Assembly: GCA_029465975.1 (NCBI GenBank) | Contig: CM055745.1 | Span: forward strand, 1,481,742-1,545,741 | Reading direction: 5' to 3' | DNA: 64,000 nucleotides | Source: Dallia pectoralis | Taxonomy: Eukaryota; Chordata; Actinopteri; Esociformes; Umbridae | Part shown: positions 25,418 to 37,544 of the stretch, one piece after another | How the letters are laid out: each line of letters starts with the position of its first letter | Position numbering within the stretch: the stretch's first letter is position 1 | Position numbers and translations under genes: made by a program | The notes under the pieces: generated by a model | The model's database searches: none | Told to the model about the DNA's origin: nothing | The model's input: the letters and a program-made list of their open reading frames with translations, nothing else

Positions 25418-26589
25418 GTCAGTAAAGTGTCAATATTCAGTATTTCAATGTGAAACTATTGTCCATTAAAACTAACTAACCCTCAACCCTACCCGTTTTA
25501 CCGTTCTGACTGTATTTCACCTGGACTATTTTATAAGACCATAAGTTCAGACTATAAGTTCAGCCAGAATTTGACCCATCTGGGAGTATTTCCTTGCCAC
25601 TTTGTATCAGCCGGTATCATCTTGTTGATGTGTGCTCTGTCGGATTCAGGCTGGGTGTTTGTAAAAGCACTTTGTGACATCGTTGTTGTAATAAGGGCTT
25701 TATAAAATACATTAGGCTGATTGATTGTAATCACACATTATTATACACCTTTATTTAACCAGGAAGGGCTCGTTTAAGTTAGTGTTCGAATTACAAAAAG
25801 ACTACATGAAATGGATACGAGTACTTGTTAAAAAACCAAGGAATCCACAATCATAAATGGTAAATGCTATCATCAAAACAACACATTAAAAACATTGACA
25901 AGTCATGGAATCTGCCTAAAAGTCCTTCATCAGTAATTAGGAACTCTGATGTAGATTTCTGCTAAATTTGCCCCAATGTTGTGTACCTTTTTGCTGCCTT
26001 TGCAGTGTGTCGTTATGCTAGTGCTGTGATTTTTCTACAAAAAATTAAATCACACTTTCCATAAACCCATACTTGACTTGAGAGTATCTTTATGTCCCAA
26101 TATGTGGATTAGTTCTTCCAGCTCTAGGCCTTAAAATCTGATTAGTTTTCAGCGCCGGAATAAATGTTCATTTTGTTTATTCAATATGGATAATCTTTGG
26201 AGTGGAGTTTGTTTAAGGCCCAAGTTAGGAGATCCATCAGAAACGGAGAACTATTAGCTGGACTTTCTTACAACATGAACCTCAGGGGGGAACACGTAGT
26301 GATTGGTTTATTACACCTGACCGGCAACCTGTTTCAGGATCAGCTCTGTGGGATAATAGGACTGGGCTGTTTTTAACAGAACCACGCTACATGCAGGTCC
26401 GTTTCGATCATTAATCACAGCGAGGTCAGACCCTCTGTATTTTCACTATACACGTGGGGGAAAAAGTTATAAACTGAGGAAAATGAAAATCAATGATTTT
26501 GTGGTCAAAAATTGCAACTCATGACCTCAGTGCTTTTGCGGTGCTACATAAGTGCTACTTTTTTGTAATATATTGTTTTTTGGTATATA
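25418..26589. other. 5' part of intron 6 with SINE/LINE tail fragments
   Basis: At about 25655-25730 the phrase AAAGCACTTTGTGACAT...GGGCTTTATAAAATACATT is the widespread tail of fish LINE/SINE families. At 25745-25800 CACCTTTATTTAACCAGGAAG is another common fish interspersed element, decayed. The rest is unremarkable AT-rich intron. No gene seen. Confidence 0.55.
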
Positions 26590-26841
26590 TTGTGTGTCGG
26601 TATAGGTTGTGTATTGGTATATGTTGTGTATCGGTATGGATTGCGTGTCGGTATGGATTGCGTGTCGGTATGGATTGCGTGTCGGTATGGATTGCGTGTC
26701 GGTATGGATTGCGTGTCGGTATGGATTGCGTGTCGGTATGGATTGCGTGTCGGTATGGATTGCGTGTCGGTATGGATTGCGTGTCGGTATGGATTGCGTG
26801 TCGGTATGGATTGCGTGTCGGTATGGATTGCGTGTCGGTAT
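26590..26841. repeat. 17-bp minisatellite, about 15 copies
   Basis: Unit TATGGATTGCGTGTCGG, highly uniform in the middle, with divergent first copies (GTATAGGTTGTGTATTG). The stop-free unit opens all three + frames and one - frame over about 250 bases. Not coding. Confidence 0.96.
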
Positions 26842-27451
26842 ATGTAGCATTTTGTTGTATTTCCTGATCCTTCGAAAATAGTTTTTATTTTGCCGGTGAA
26901 GGATTGTTACCATAGCAGCTGGGTCTGACAGTAGTGAGATGTTCTCCAATCAGGAGATGGTTTTACCTCCGGTTGGGTTCTGCTTTGGGAGGTCAGGAGG
27001 TGTGGTCGGGCAGGTTTTCTGTCCATCTTTCAAAGTTTGTTTGACCAATCCATTTCTATAAAGTGCACACTTCCTATAAGCACTGTACCTGGTTCAGTAT
27101 TGAGATGCACTTATTGTACATTACCTTATTGCCTTATTTAAGAAACACTATTTTAAATTCCAGCCACTATCTGGTTGGCAACCCTCTTTTATTTAATGAT
27201 CTCCAGTCCTGCTGTGTGATCTCATTAAACAGGCATCGCACAGGTGTAGGTTTCAGTGATGTTGATGAGGGGTGCTGGTTGGAAAAATGAGACTGGAGCC
27301 ATGTTCTCTGGGTTCCCACCAGCACCACCACCACGGGGAACGTACCCCCACAGGGAGTGCTGCCTCAGCCCTTTGACTGCAAACCTTCCACTGGCCTTTT
27401 AACTAGGCTGCTCCTGCCGGGAGTCAGGTGGTGGGACTAGGAGGCTGTCAC

Positions 27452-28228
27452 ACTATAAAATACCCCTGCTGTGGGTGTCTATATGGGAGCAGTAGGTCAC
27501 ACTATAAAATACCCCCTGCTGTGGGTGTCTATATGGGAGCAGAAGCCACACTATAAAATACCCCCTGCTGTGGGTCTCTATATGGGAGCAGTAGGTCACA
27601 CTATAAAATACCCCCTGCTGTGGGTCTCTATATGGGAGCAGTAGGTCACACTATAAAATACCTCCTGCTGTGGGTGTCTATATGGGAGCAGTAGGTCACA
27701 CTATAAAATACCCCCTGCTGTGGGTGTCTATATGGGAGCAGAAGCCACACTATAAAATACCCCCTGCTGTGGGTCTCTATATGGGAGCAGTAGGTCACAC
27801 TGGTGGGTCTCTATATGGGAGCAGTAGGTCACACTTTAAAATACCCCCTGCTGTGGGTGTCTATATGGGAGCAGTAGGTCACACTATAAAATACCCCCTG
27901 CCGTGGGTCTCTATGGGAGCAGTAGGTCACACTATAAAATACCCCCTGCTGTGGGTCTCTATATGGGAGCAGTAGGTCAAACTATAAAATACCCCCTGCT
28001 GTGGGTCTCTATATGGGAGCAGTAGGTCACACTATAAAATACCCCCTGCTGTGGGTCTCTATATGGGAGCAGTAGGTCAAACTATAAAATACCCCCTGCT
28101 GTGGGTCTCTATATGGGAGCAGTAGGTCAAACTATAAAATACCCCCTGCCGTGGGTCTCTATATGGGAGCAGTAGGTCAAACTATAAAATACCCCCTGCC
28201 GTGGGTCTCTATGGGAGCAGTAGGTCAG
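27452..28228 (+). repeat. 50-bp minisatellite, about 15 copies, each with a TATAAAATA
   Basis: Unit contains CACTATAAAATACCCCCTGC and TCTATATGGGAGCAGTAGGT, with 50-base spacing. One copy near 27798 has lost the TATA half. Each intact unit carries a perfect TATA-box-like string. Confidence 0.96.
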
Positions 28229-28569
28229 GTGAAGGGGTGATTGCAGGGAGACCTCACTCGTTTGCTGTTCTGATAACATTCTCTAGTCAATGACCTTCTA
28301 CCATGCCTTTTCATCTACTGGTCCTCAAAGCATCAGTCTCGTTCTTCTCCAGTAACATCCTCACTGGCTCACACAGTATTGGGGTGATTTGCTCAAATCC
28401 AAACACTATTTGTGTCATTATAGTTGTACGATAAACTTTTAAAAAGTAATTTCAAAACGGAACAACATAAACTATATTTTGTTCAAGAAATTCAAACATC
28501 TCAATACACCAACAATAATTTAGTTCTAGTCCGCATTTAGATGCAGGAAAAGTGGTCAGGTGAAGGACC
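28229..28569. other. Unique intron 6 segment
   Basis: No gene, repeat or regulatory signal recognised. Confidence 0.5.
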
Positions 28570-28976
28570 TGGTTAGGTGTGGTCCCCAAGGTTAGCCTGG
28601 TTAGTTGTGGTCCCCAAGGCTAGCCTGGTTAGGTGTGGTCCCCAAGGCTAGCCTGGTTAGGTGTGGTCCCCAAGGCTAGCCTGGTTAGGTGTGGTCCCCA
28701 AGGCTAGCCTGGTTAGGTGTGGTCCCCAAGGCTAGCCTGGTTAGGTGTGGTCCCCAAGGCTAGCCTGGTTAGGTGTGGTCCCCAAGGCTAGCCTGGTTAG
28801 GTGTGGTCCCCAAGGCTAGCCTGGTTAGGTGTGGTCCCCAAGGCTAGCCTGGTTAGGTGTGGTCCCCAAGGCTAGCCTGGTTAGGTGTGGTCCCCAAGGC
28901 TAGCCTGGTTAGGTGTGGTCCCCAAGGCTAGCCTGGTTAGTTGTGGTCCCCAAGGCTAGCCTGGTTAGTTGTGGTA
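28570..28976. repeat. 28-bp minisatellite, about 14 copies
   Basis: Unit GTGTGGTCCCCAAGGCTAGC plus CTGGTTAG. Nearly identical copies, with GTTGTGG variants at both ends. Confidence 0.96.
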
Positions 28977-29249
28977 AGGTCTTACTGAAAGTGGTCCAAA
29001 TCCCCCAGGTCCAGTTTCTCAGAATTGTTTGTTAAAGCCAAACACACATTAAGCTTGTTATTTTCATAACTTTACATCAGAATCATCTTCGTGCACCAAA
29101 TAAATGTACACATCCTCAGAATATTTGATAGTTTAATGACAGAGCTCGTTATAGAGTGTGGTCGTTACGTTTGCTGTTTGGAGGTGGTCTGATGGGGTGA
29201 ACGTCCTTATATTGTTCTCTGTGTGACAGATAGATGGTGGCTATGGGCC

Positions 29250-29445
29250 ACAACACACACCACACCACACACACCACACACTGGCACGCACACACACCGC
29301 GCACGCACACACACCGCGCACGCACACACACTGCGCACGCACACACACCGCGTACGCACACACACTGCGCACGCACACACACTGCGCACGCACACACACC
29401 GCGCACGCACACACAGCACACAGCACACAGACACACACACACAGC
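29250..29445. repeat. (CA)n-rich microsatellite with GCGCACG interruptions
   Basis: Alternating ACACACAC and CGCGCACGC blocks about 22 bp apart. It is alternating purine-pyrimidine and so a Z-DNA-prone tract. Open frames on both strands rich in His/Thr or Cys/Val are artefacts. Confidence 0.95.
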
Positions 29446-29744
29446 AGAGAGAACTGTCCAGATGTTGCTATTTGTATAGGTTGTGAGAATGTGAGGTTGG
29501 CCTGCCCTCGGGCCTGTAGGTAAATACATTGGGATGATGATGAGGAGGGAGGAGGAGATGAAGATGATCTTTTTTCCGGACCCTTCCTTGGCCCTGGAGG
29601 CTCGTAGGACCTTGTCACAGGGAAGGTGTCAGGCTATTAGCCGTTCTGTGGACCGTAAAACCATTTGGATTTGACCCCTGCACCAGGCAGAGGAAGGGAG
29701 GATGGTCTCTGTGATTGATGTGCAAAGATTGTCTGGAAGATATT

Positions 29745-32700
29745 TCTACTGGTACACAGGCTGGTGTCATGTGCACTTATTTCTACTGGTACAGGCTGGT
29801 GTCATGTGCACTTATTTCTACTGGTACAGGCTGGTGTCATGTGCACTTATTTCTACTGGTACAGGCTGGTGTCATGTGCACTTATTTCTACTGGTACAGG
29901 CTGGTGTCATGTGCACTTATTTCACTGGTACATCATGTGCACTTATTTCTACTGGTACAGGCTGGTGTCATGTGCACTTATTTCTACTGGTACAGGCTGG
30001 TGTCATGTGCACTTATTTCTACTGGTACAGGCTGGTGTCATGTGCACTTATTTCACTTATTTCTATTTCTGGTACAGGCTGGTGTCATGTGCACTTATTT
30101 CTACTGGTACAGGCTGGTGTCATGTGTACAGGCTGGTGTCAGGCTGGTGTCATGTGCACTTATTTCTACTGGTACAGGCTGGTGTCATGTGCACTTATTT
30201 CTACTGGTACAGGCTGGTGTCATGTGCACTTATTTCTACTGGTACAGGCTGGTGTCATGTGCACTTATTTCTACTGGTACAGGCTGGTGTCATGTGCACT
30301 TATTTCTACTGGTACAGGCTGGTGTCATGTGCACTTATTTCTACTGGTACAGGCTGGTGTCATGTGCACTTATTTCTACTGGTACAGGCTGGTGTCATGT
30401 GCACTTATTTCTACTGGTACAGGCTGGTGTCATGTGCACTTATTTCTACTGGTACAGGCTGGTGTCATGTGCACTTATTTCTACTGGTACAGGCTGGTGT
30501 CATGTGTCATGTGCACTTATTTCTACTGGTACAGGCTGGTGTCATGTGCACTTATTTTCTGGTACAGGCTGGTACAGGCTGGTGTCATGTGCACTTATTT
30601 CTACTGGTACAGGCTGGTGTCATGTGCACTTATTTCTACTGGTACAGGCTGGTGTCATGTGCACTTATTTCTACTGGTACAGGCTGGTGTCATGTGCACT
30701 TATTTCTACTGGTACAGGCTGGTGTCATGTGCACTTATTTCTACTGGTACAGGCTGGTGTCATGTGCACTTATTTCTACTGGTACAGGCTGGTGTCATGT
30801 GCACTTATTTCTACTGGTACAGGCTGGTGTCATGTGCACTTATTTCTACTGGTACACAGGCTGGTGTCATGTGCACTTATTTCTACTGGTACAGGCTGGT
30901 GTCATGTGCACTTATTTCTACTGGTACAGGCTGGTGTCATGTGCACTTATTTCTACTGGTACAGGCTGGTGTCATGTGCACTTATTTCTACTGGTACAGG
31001 CTGGTGTCATGTGCACTTATTTCTACTGGTACAGGCTGGTGTCATGTGCACTTATTTCTACTGGTACAGGCTGGTGTCATGTGCACTTATTTCTACTGGT
31101 ACAGGCTGGTGTCATGTGCACTTATTTCTACTGGTACAGGCTGGTGTCATGTGCACTTATTTCTACTGGTACAGGCTGGTGTCATGTGCACTTATTTCTA
31201 CTGGTACAGGCTGGTGTCATGTGCACTTATTTCTACTGGTACAGGCTGGTGTCATGTGCACTTATTTCTACTGGTACAGGCTGGTGTCATGTGCACTTAT
31301 TTCTACTGGTACAGGCTGGTGTTGCACTTATTTCTACTGGTACAGGCTGGTGTCATGTGCACTTATTTCTACTGGTACAGGCTGGTGTCATGTGCACTTA
31401 TTTCTACTGGTACAGGCTGGTGTCATGTGCACTTATTTCTACTGGTACAGGCTGGTGTCATGTGCACTTATTTCTACTGGTACAGGCTGGTGTCATGTGC
31501 ACTTATTTCTACTGGTACAGGCTGGTGTCATGTGCACTTATTTCTACTGGTACAGGCTGGTGTCATGTGCACTTATTTCTACTGGTACAGGCTGGTGTCA
31601 TGTGCACTTATTTCTACTGGTACAGGCTGGTGTCATGTGCACTTATTTCTACTGGTACAGGCTGGTGTCATGTGCACTTATTTCTACTGGTACAGGCTGG
31701 TGTCATGTGCACTTATTTCTACTGGTACAGGCTGGTGTCATGTGCACTTATTTCTACTGGTACAGGCTGGTGTCATGTGCACTTATTTCTACTGGTACAG
31801 GCTGGTGTCATGTGCACTTATTTTCTGGTACAGGCTGGTGTCATGTGCACTTATTTCTGGTGTACTGGTACAGGCTGGTGTCATGTGCACTTATTTCTAC
31901 TGGTACAGGCTGGTGTCATGTGCACTTATTTCTACTGGTACAGGCTGGTGTCATGTGCACTTATTTCTACTGGTACAGGCTGGTGTCATGTGCACTTATT
32001 TCTACTGGTACAGGCTGGTGTCATGTGCACTTATTTCTACTGGTACAGGCTGGTGTCATGTGCACTTATTTCTACTGGTACAGGCTGGTGTCATGTGCAC
32101 TTATTTCTACTGGTACAGGCTGGTGTCATGTGCACTTATTTCTACTGGTACAGGCTGGTGTCATGTGCACTTATTTTCTACTGGTACAGGCTGGTGTCAT
32201 GTGCACTTATTTCTACTGGTACAGGCTGGTGTCATGTGCACTTATTTCTACTGGTACAGGCTGGTGTCATGTGCACTTATTTCTACTGGTACAGGCTGGT
32301 GTCATGTGCACTTATTTCTACTGGTACAGGCTGGTGTCATGTGCACTTATTTCTACTGGTACAGGCTGGTGTCATGTGCACTTATTTCTACTGGTACAGG
32401 CTGGTGTCATGTGCACTTATTTCTACTGGTACAGGCTGGTGTCATGTGCACTTATTTTCTACAGGCTGGTGTCTGGTACAGGCTGGTGTCATGTGCACTT
32501 ATTTCTACTGGTACAGGCTGGTGTCATGTGCACTTATTTCTACTGGTACAGGCTGGTGTCATGTGCACTTATTTTACTGGTACAGGCTGGTGTCATGTGC
32601 ACTTATTTCTACTGGTACAGGCTGGTGTCATGTGCACTTATTTCTACTGGTACAGGCTGGTGTCATGTGCACTTATTTCTACTGGTACAGGCTGGTGTCA

Positions 32701-33742
32701 TGTATTTCTACTGGTACAGGCTGGTGTCATGTGCACTTATTTCTACTGGTACAGGCTGGTGTCATGTGCACTTATTTCTACTGGTACAGGCTGGTGTCAT
32801 GTGCACTTATTTCTACTGGTACATGTGCACTTATTTCTACTGGTACAGGCTGGTGTCATGTGCACTTATTTCTACTGGTACAGGCTGGTGTCATGTGCAC
32901 TTATTTCTACTGGTACAGGTCATGTGCACTTATTTCTACTGGTACAGGCTGGTGTCATGTGCACTTATTTCTACTGGTACAGGCTGGTGTCATGTGCACT
33001 TATTTCTACTGGTACAGGCTGGTGTCATGTGCACTTATTTCTACTGGTACAGGCTGGTGTCATGTGCACTTATTTCTACTGGTACACAGGCTGGTGTCAT
33101 GTGCACTTATTTCTACTGGTACAGGCTGGTGTCATGTGCACTTATTTCTACTGGTACAGGCTGGTGTCATGTGCACTTATTTCACTGGTACATTTCTACT
33201 GGTACAGGCTGGTGTCATGTGCACTTATTTCTACTGGTACAGGCTGGTGTCATGTGCACTTATTTCTACTGGTACAGGCTGGTTTCTGCACTTATTTCTA
33301 CTGGTCAGGCTGTGTCACTTATTTCTACTGGTACAGGCTGGTGTCATGTGCACTTATTTCTACTGGTACAGGCTGGTGTCATGTGCACTTATTTCTACTG
33401 GTACAGGCTGGTGTCATGTGCACTTATTTTACTGGTACAGGCTGGTGTCATGTGCACTTACACAGGCTGGTGTCATGTGCACTTATTTCTACTGGTACAG
33501 GCTGGTGTCATGTGCACTTATTTCTACTGGTACAGGCTGGTGTCATGTGCACTTATTTCACTTATTTCTATTTCTACTGGTACAGGCTGGTGTCATGTGC
33601 ACTTATTTCTACTGGTACAGGCTGGTGTCATGTGCACTTATTTCTACTGGTACACAGGCTGGTGTCATGTGCACTTATTTCTACTGGTACAGGCTGGTGT
33701 CATGTGCACTTATTTCTACTGGTACAGGCTGGTGTCATGTGC
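29745..33742 (+). repeat. 35-bp minisatellite, about 110 copies (4 kb)
   Basis: Unit GGCTGGTGTCATGTGCACTT plus ATTTCTACTGGTACA. Most copies are identical; scattered partial deletions occur (for example 29930, 30055, 30130, 30560, 31325, 32465, 33280-33310). The unit has no stop in any + frame, so frames of 1343-1527 codons span the array. These are not genes: no domain, period not a multiple of three, and no splice context. Confidence 0.98.
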
Positions 33743-33747
33743 ATAGA

Positions 33748-34246
33748 TCTAACCTGTTTGTGTGCCTCTTTAGCCTGTTTGTGTGCCTTTATAACCTGTT
33801 TGTGTGCCTTTATAACCTGTTTGTGTGCCTCTTTAGCCTGTTTGTGTGCCTCTTTAGCCTGTTTGTGTGCCTTTATAACCTGTTTGTGTGCCTTTATAAC
33901 CTGTTTGTGTGCCTTTATAACCTGTTTGTGTGCCTCTTTAGCCTGTTTGTGTGCCTCTTTAGCCTGTTTGTGTGCCTTTATAACCTGTTTGTGTGCCTTT
34001 ATAACCTGTTTGTGTGCCTCTTTAGCCTGTTTGTGTGCCTCTTTAGCCTGTTTGTGTGCCTTTATAACCTGTTTGTGTGCCTTTATAACCTGTTTGTGTG
34101 CCTCTTTAGCCTGTTTGTGTGCCTCTTTAGCCTGTTTGTGTGCCTCTTTAGCCTGTTTGTGTGCCTTTATAACCTGTTTGTGTGCCTTTATAACCTGTTT
34201 GTGTGCCTCTTTAGCCTGTTTGTGTGCCTTTATAACCTGTTTGCGT
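33748..34246 (+). repeat. 21-bp minisatellite, about 24 copies, two alternating variants
   Basis: Units CCTGTTTGTGTGCCTTTATAA and CCTGTTTGTGTGCCTCTTTAG occur mostly in runs of two (two of one, then two or three of the other), giving a higher-order pattern of about 84 bp. Confidence 0.96.
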
Positions 34247-34639
34247 GCTCCAACTTGTTCACCTTTTTGTGCTGTTACCCTATAAAATAATGATGCTTTT
34301 GTGCTCTGGGGATTTTCTGCATTTTAATGAGGTGTTTATATGCAACAGACCGTACGTTCTCTGAGTAGCACCATATTAGTTAAGACTGCTCATCTGAATT
34401 CATTTAGCGGCTAGAACCAAGCCGTTACCCCAAAAAACATCAATGTTCTCATGCATCAAGATATCATTAATGGATTCTATTCTTACCTTGAATCTCCTGC
34501 ATTAATGCAATTCTTCTGTTGAACCGTTTGATGTTACAATGCTATTTAAACTATATAATAAAATAATTGTTATGCCACAATCCTACATGCTTCCACTTGT
34601 GTGATCTATTCATGATCCACAGTCAAAGCTGAGAGTGTG

Positions 34640-35222
34640 GCGGTCGGTAGGGACGTGGCGACTGAGGGATGTGGGAGACGTGACGGGTGAGGGATGTGGG
34701 AGACGTGACGGGTGAGGGATGTGGGAGACGTGACGGGTGAGGGATGTGGGATGACGGGTGAGGGATGTGGGAGGCGTGACGGGTGAGGGATGTGGGAGAC
34801 GTGACGGGTGAGGGATGTGGGAGACGTGACGGGTGAGGGATGTGGGAGACGTGACGGGATGTGAGGCGTGGGTGAGGATGTGGGAGGCGGACGGGTGAGG
34901 GATGTGGGAGAGACGGGTGAGGGATGTGGGAGGCGTGACGGGTGAGGGATGTGAGGGAGGGGAGACGTGACGGGTGAGGGATGTGGGAGGCGTGACGGGT
35001 GAGGGATGTGGGAGACGTGACGGGTGAGGGATGTGGGAGACGTGACGGGTGAGGGATGTGGGAGAACGTGACGGGTGAGGGATGTGGGAGACGTGACGGG
35101 TGAGGGATGTGGGAGACGTGACGTGACGGGTGAGGGATGTGGGAGACGTGACGGGTGAGGGATGTGGGAGACGTGACGGGTGAGGGATGTGGGAGACGTG
35201 ACGGGTGAGGGATGTGGGGGAC
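34640..35222. repeat. 25-bp G-rich minisatellite, about 24 copies
   Basis: Unit GACGGGTGAGGGATGTGGGA plus GACGT, with three GGG runs per unit. Several copies near 34850-34960 are broken by small deletions. A minus-strand open frame of 212 codons (34610-35248) is an artefact. Confidence 0.95.
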
Positions 35223-36096
35223 ATGACAGCTAGTGGGTTGAAGAGCAAGTGACTTCTTTCAAAAAGCTAAACAACGCAAACAATATTGTTTTAATGGTGC
35301 ATGATTTATTTAGTGTCTGTGTCATGGCTCACTTTAAAGTGAATATTCATATGTTTATTGACAATTGACCTAATTTACATACATGACAACAAGTTGATGG
35401 TGATTTTTGACCATGTTCGGCGGACAGTATGTAGTGCCTAAATGATTATTGTGAAAGTAGTGTGGTTGTTTAGTCTATTTGTATAGACGTCATCCACCCA
35501 GCTCAGGCAGAGGCATCTTAGTGATGGCCAGCTTTTCAACTCATTCACTCACACTTTCATTTTGAATGAGGGAGAAATTGTTCATGCAATCAATGTCCGT
35601 CCAATGAGTAAATTAAAATCAAACTAAATCATATCAAGTCACTCTCCTAATCTAACCAATTTGCATTAATTGTTTGAAACTACAACCTATTGTTCATATA
35701 TTTCATTGCATCCCACTGGAATTTGATCGAATTTGATTGAAAATCTGCATTTCAAATGAATTTCTCCCTCTGGGGAATGTAAACCTCATAACGCTTTGAT
35801 GCATTTTAGAAACCTTTTCAGCAATCCAATAATGATGTTCAGCGTTCCAGTTCTTCACTGATAAAATACGGCAAGGTAGTAGATCCTAAAGAAAACATTT
35901 GATTCATGTATTTAATGGTTTGCTTTTTTAGGCTTCCAAATAGTTTATTTGGTGGTTTCCAAGAACCACTTAGGTGGTCCATGCCTTATAAATGAAGGTC
36001 AATGAATTTGGGATGTTTCAAATCAGCATTTCTCATGTTGGAGGGACTTTATCTGGATTAGGATTTGACAGTGGTTCTGGCTCTGACTCCTAATAG
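35223..36096. other. Unique 3' end of intron 6
   Basis: AT-rich non-repetitive intron. It ends CTCTGACTCCTAATAG, the acceptor of exon 7, with a candidate branch site in GACTCCTAATAG. Confidence 0.6.
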
Positions 36097-36227
36097 ATTA
36101 CTGCTCCACGCTGAAGATAACAGACCAATCGAACAATAAAGTGGGCTGTACCATATTTTGTGACAAGCTTGAGGAACACCCCAAGATCTTCAAAATTGGT
36201 GACATCATCCGTCTACACCGAGTCAAG
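36097..36227 (+). CDS. pot1: pot1 coding exon 7: OB1 core (residues 204-247)
   Basis: Completes Asp204 and reads YCSTLKITDQSNNKVGCTIF...HPKIFKIGDIIRLHRVK, aligned with human [21 protein letters not shown]...YKNGDIVRFHRLK. The Phe of CTIF corresponds to human Phe62 and the Arg of LHRVK to Arg83, both telomeric DNA contacts. Acceptor CTCCTAATAG, donor AAG|GTAAAC. An 89-base intron separates it from exon 8. Confidence 0.97.
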
Positions 36228-36316
36228 GTAAACCTGAATTCCATATCGACCTCCACTCAGAAGGGACAACCCTTAATGCAGTAACTTGACCACAATGCTC
36301 AATCGTCATCTTTCAG

Positions 36317-36610
36317 AGTCAACTTTTTAATGGCGCCATCAGCCTTTTGACCAGCCATGGTTTCTCGGCGGTCACCTTCGATGGGACCGTGGGATCTCCT
36401 GTGGTTCCTCGTACCTGCAGCAAGTCCTTCAGCTTCAGCGAGGACGACCGGCAAGCTGTGGAGGCCTTACGGGTGTGGGTGAGCACCCAGTCCCTGGTCC
36501 CTGCTGAGCCAAGTCTACCCCTGTCATCGGTCCAGCCCAAAGCTTACTTTGACCTTACTTGCCAGCTGTTGGCTAAAGCCCCTGTGGACAGCAGCTGCAC
36601 CTTAATGAAG
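36317..36610 (+). CDS. pot1: pot1 coding exon 8: end of OB1 and start of OB2 (residues 248-345)
   Basis: 98 codons, phase 0 at both ends, acceptor TCATCTTTCAG and donor ATGAAG|GTAAGA. It contains SHGFSAVTFDGTVGSPVVPR (human [20 protein letters not shown]), EALRVWVST linking OB1 to OB2, and YFDLTCQLLAKAPVD, the first OB2 strands (human YFDLTCQLLGKAEVD). Human Tyr89 corresponds to Phe (SQLF). The linker between the OB folds is Ser/Pro-rich. Confidence 0.97.
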
Positions 36611-36649
36611 GTAAGAGCCAGTGTGAGCCTCTACATCTGTTGTATAGAC

Positions 36650-36963
36650 CAGGGGTCGGCAAATTAAGGCCCGCGGGCCGGTTCTGGCCTGAGAGGGAAT
36701 TCCATCCGGCTCGTGGTAGGTTATGAAATAGTTTTGAGGGGAAGTGCAAAACAACTTGCCAGTCTAACTGTAATGTATCTGAATTATCAGTATTTATATT
36801 TAATAATGGACCTGCAGTATAAATGTCATTTGGATACGTTTTCGTTATTGCCATTTTCTGGCCCACATTTTGTTGAATTTATAAATGACTAAACAAATGT
36901 GGCCCTCCGTTTAATTTACAAGTCCTAATGTGGCCCCTGAGCTGAACGGGTTGCCCTCCCCTG
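36650..36963. mobile_element. hAT-like miniature element (MITE)
   Basis: Ends CAGGGGTCGGCAAATTAAGG and, inverted, CAGGGGAGGGCAACCCGTTC. Flanking 8-base sequences GTATAGAC (36642-36649) and GTATAGGG (36964-36971) match at 6 of 8 positions, as expected for an aged hAT target duplication. The paired phrases 'GGCCCGCGGGCC' and 'GTGGCCC' are typical of this class. No transposase. Confidence 0.8.
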
Positions 36964-36971
36964 GTATAGGG

Positions 36972-37544
36972 TCAGGAATTTGTGGAAACGCAATGTTTTG
37001 GTTACCTGCTGTGTTGCTGAACTAGGGCAGAAATGTAGCATAAGCATTTCTCAAGAGTTTTTATCTAAAACGTTAAATCCTTGGTAATGGAGATTTGCAA
37101 GCTATTCTCCTTTAACAGTTCAATAGATATATGAGTGTGAGGAGACACAGGCATAAGAATACTAATAATGCTCTTGTCAGTGTTGACACTTTCTGCCAAA
37201 TAACATAACAAGTCGTCATGAGACAGGAGCTCCGTCAGTCCTCTGGGAATATGTCCTTATTGGGATGCTGATGTGCTCAGTTTGATACATGAAGGCTTAT
37301 ATTTTACATAAGCGCCTTATTCTGAGTAATGACACATTGTCATAAACAACTGGGTCTATGACCTTCCTGTGTTATGAGGCCAACATGACATTTGCGATAA
37401 AGATTACTTGTGTCTAGGGTTATTTTTTACTGCCCTCGGTTGTTTGTTCCCACTGCTGAGCATTTTGAATTATTCCCACTTATACCCATGCAGGTGTCAT
37501 TCGTTAGACAAGTTTATTTGTTCCTTCAATTTCTCATCTCATTT
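36972..37544. other. Unique part of intron 8
   Basis: No feature recognised between the hAT-like element and the LINE. Confidence 0.5.

Noticed and set aside
29702..34290. Three overlapping + frames of 1343-1527 codons
   Set aside because: They lie on the 35-bp and 21-bp minisatellites, all three frames are equally open, and the translations only repeat the same short phrases. No start context, domain or splice support.
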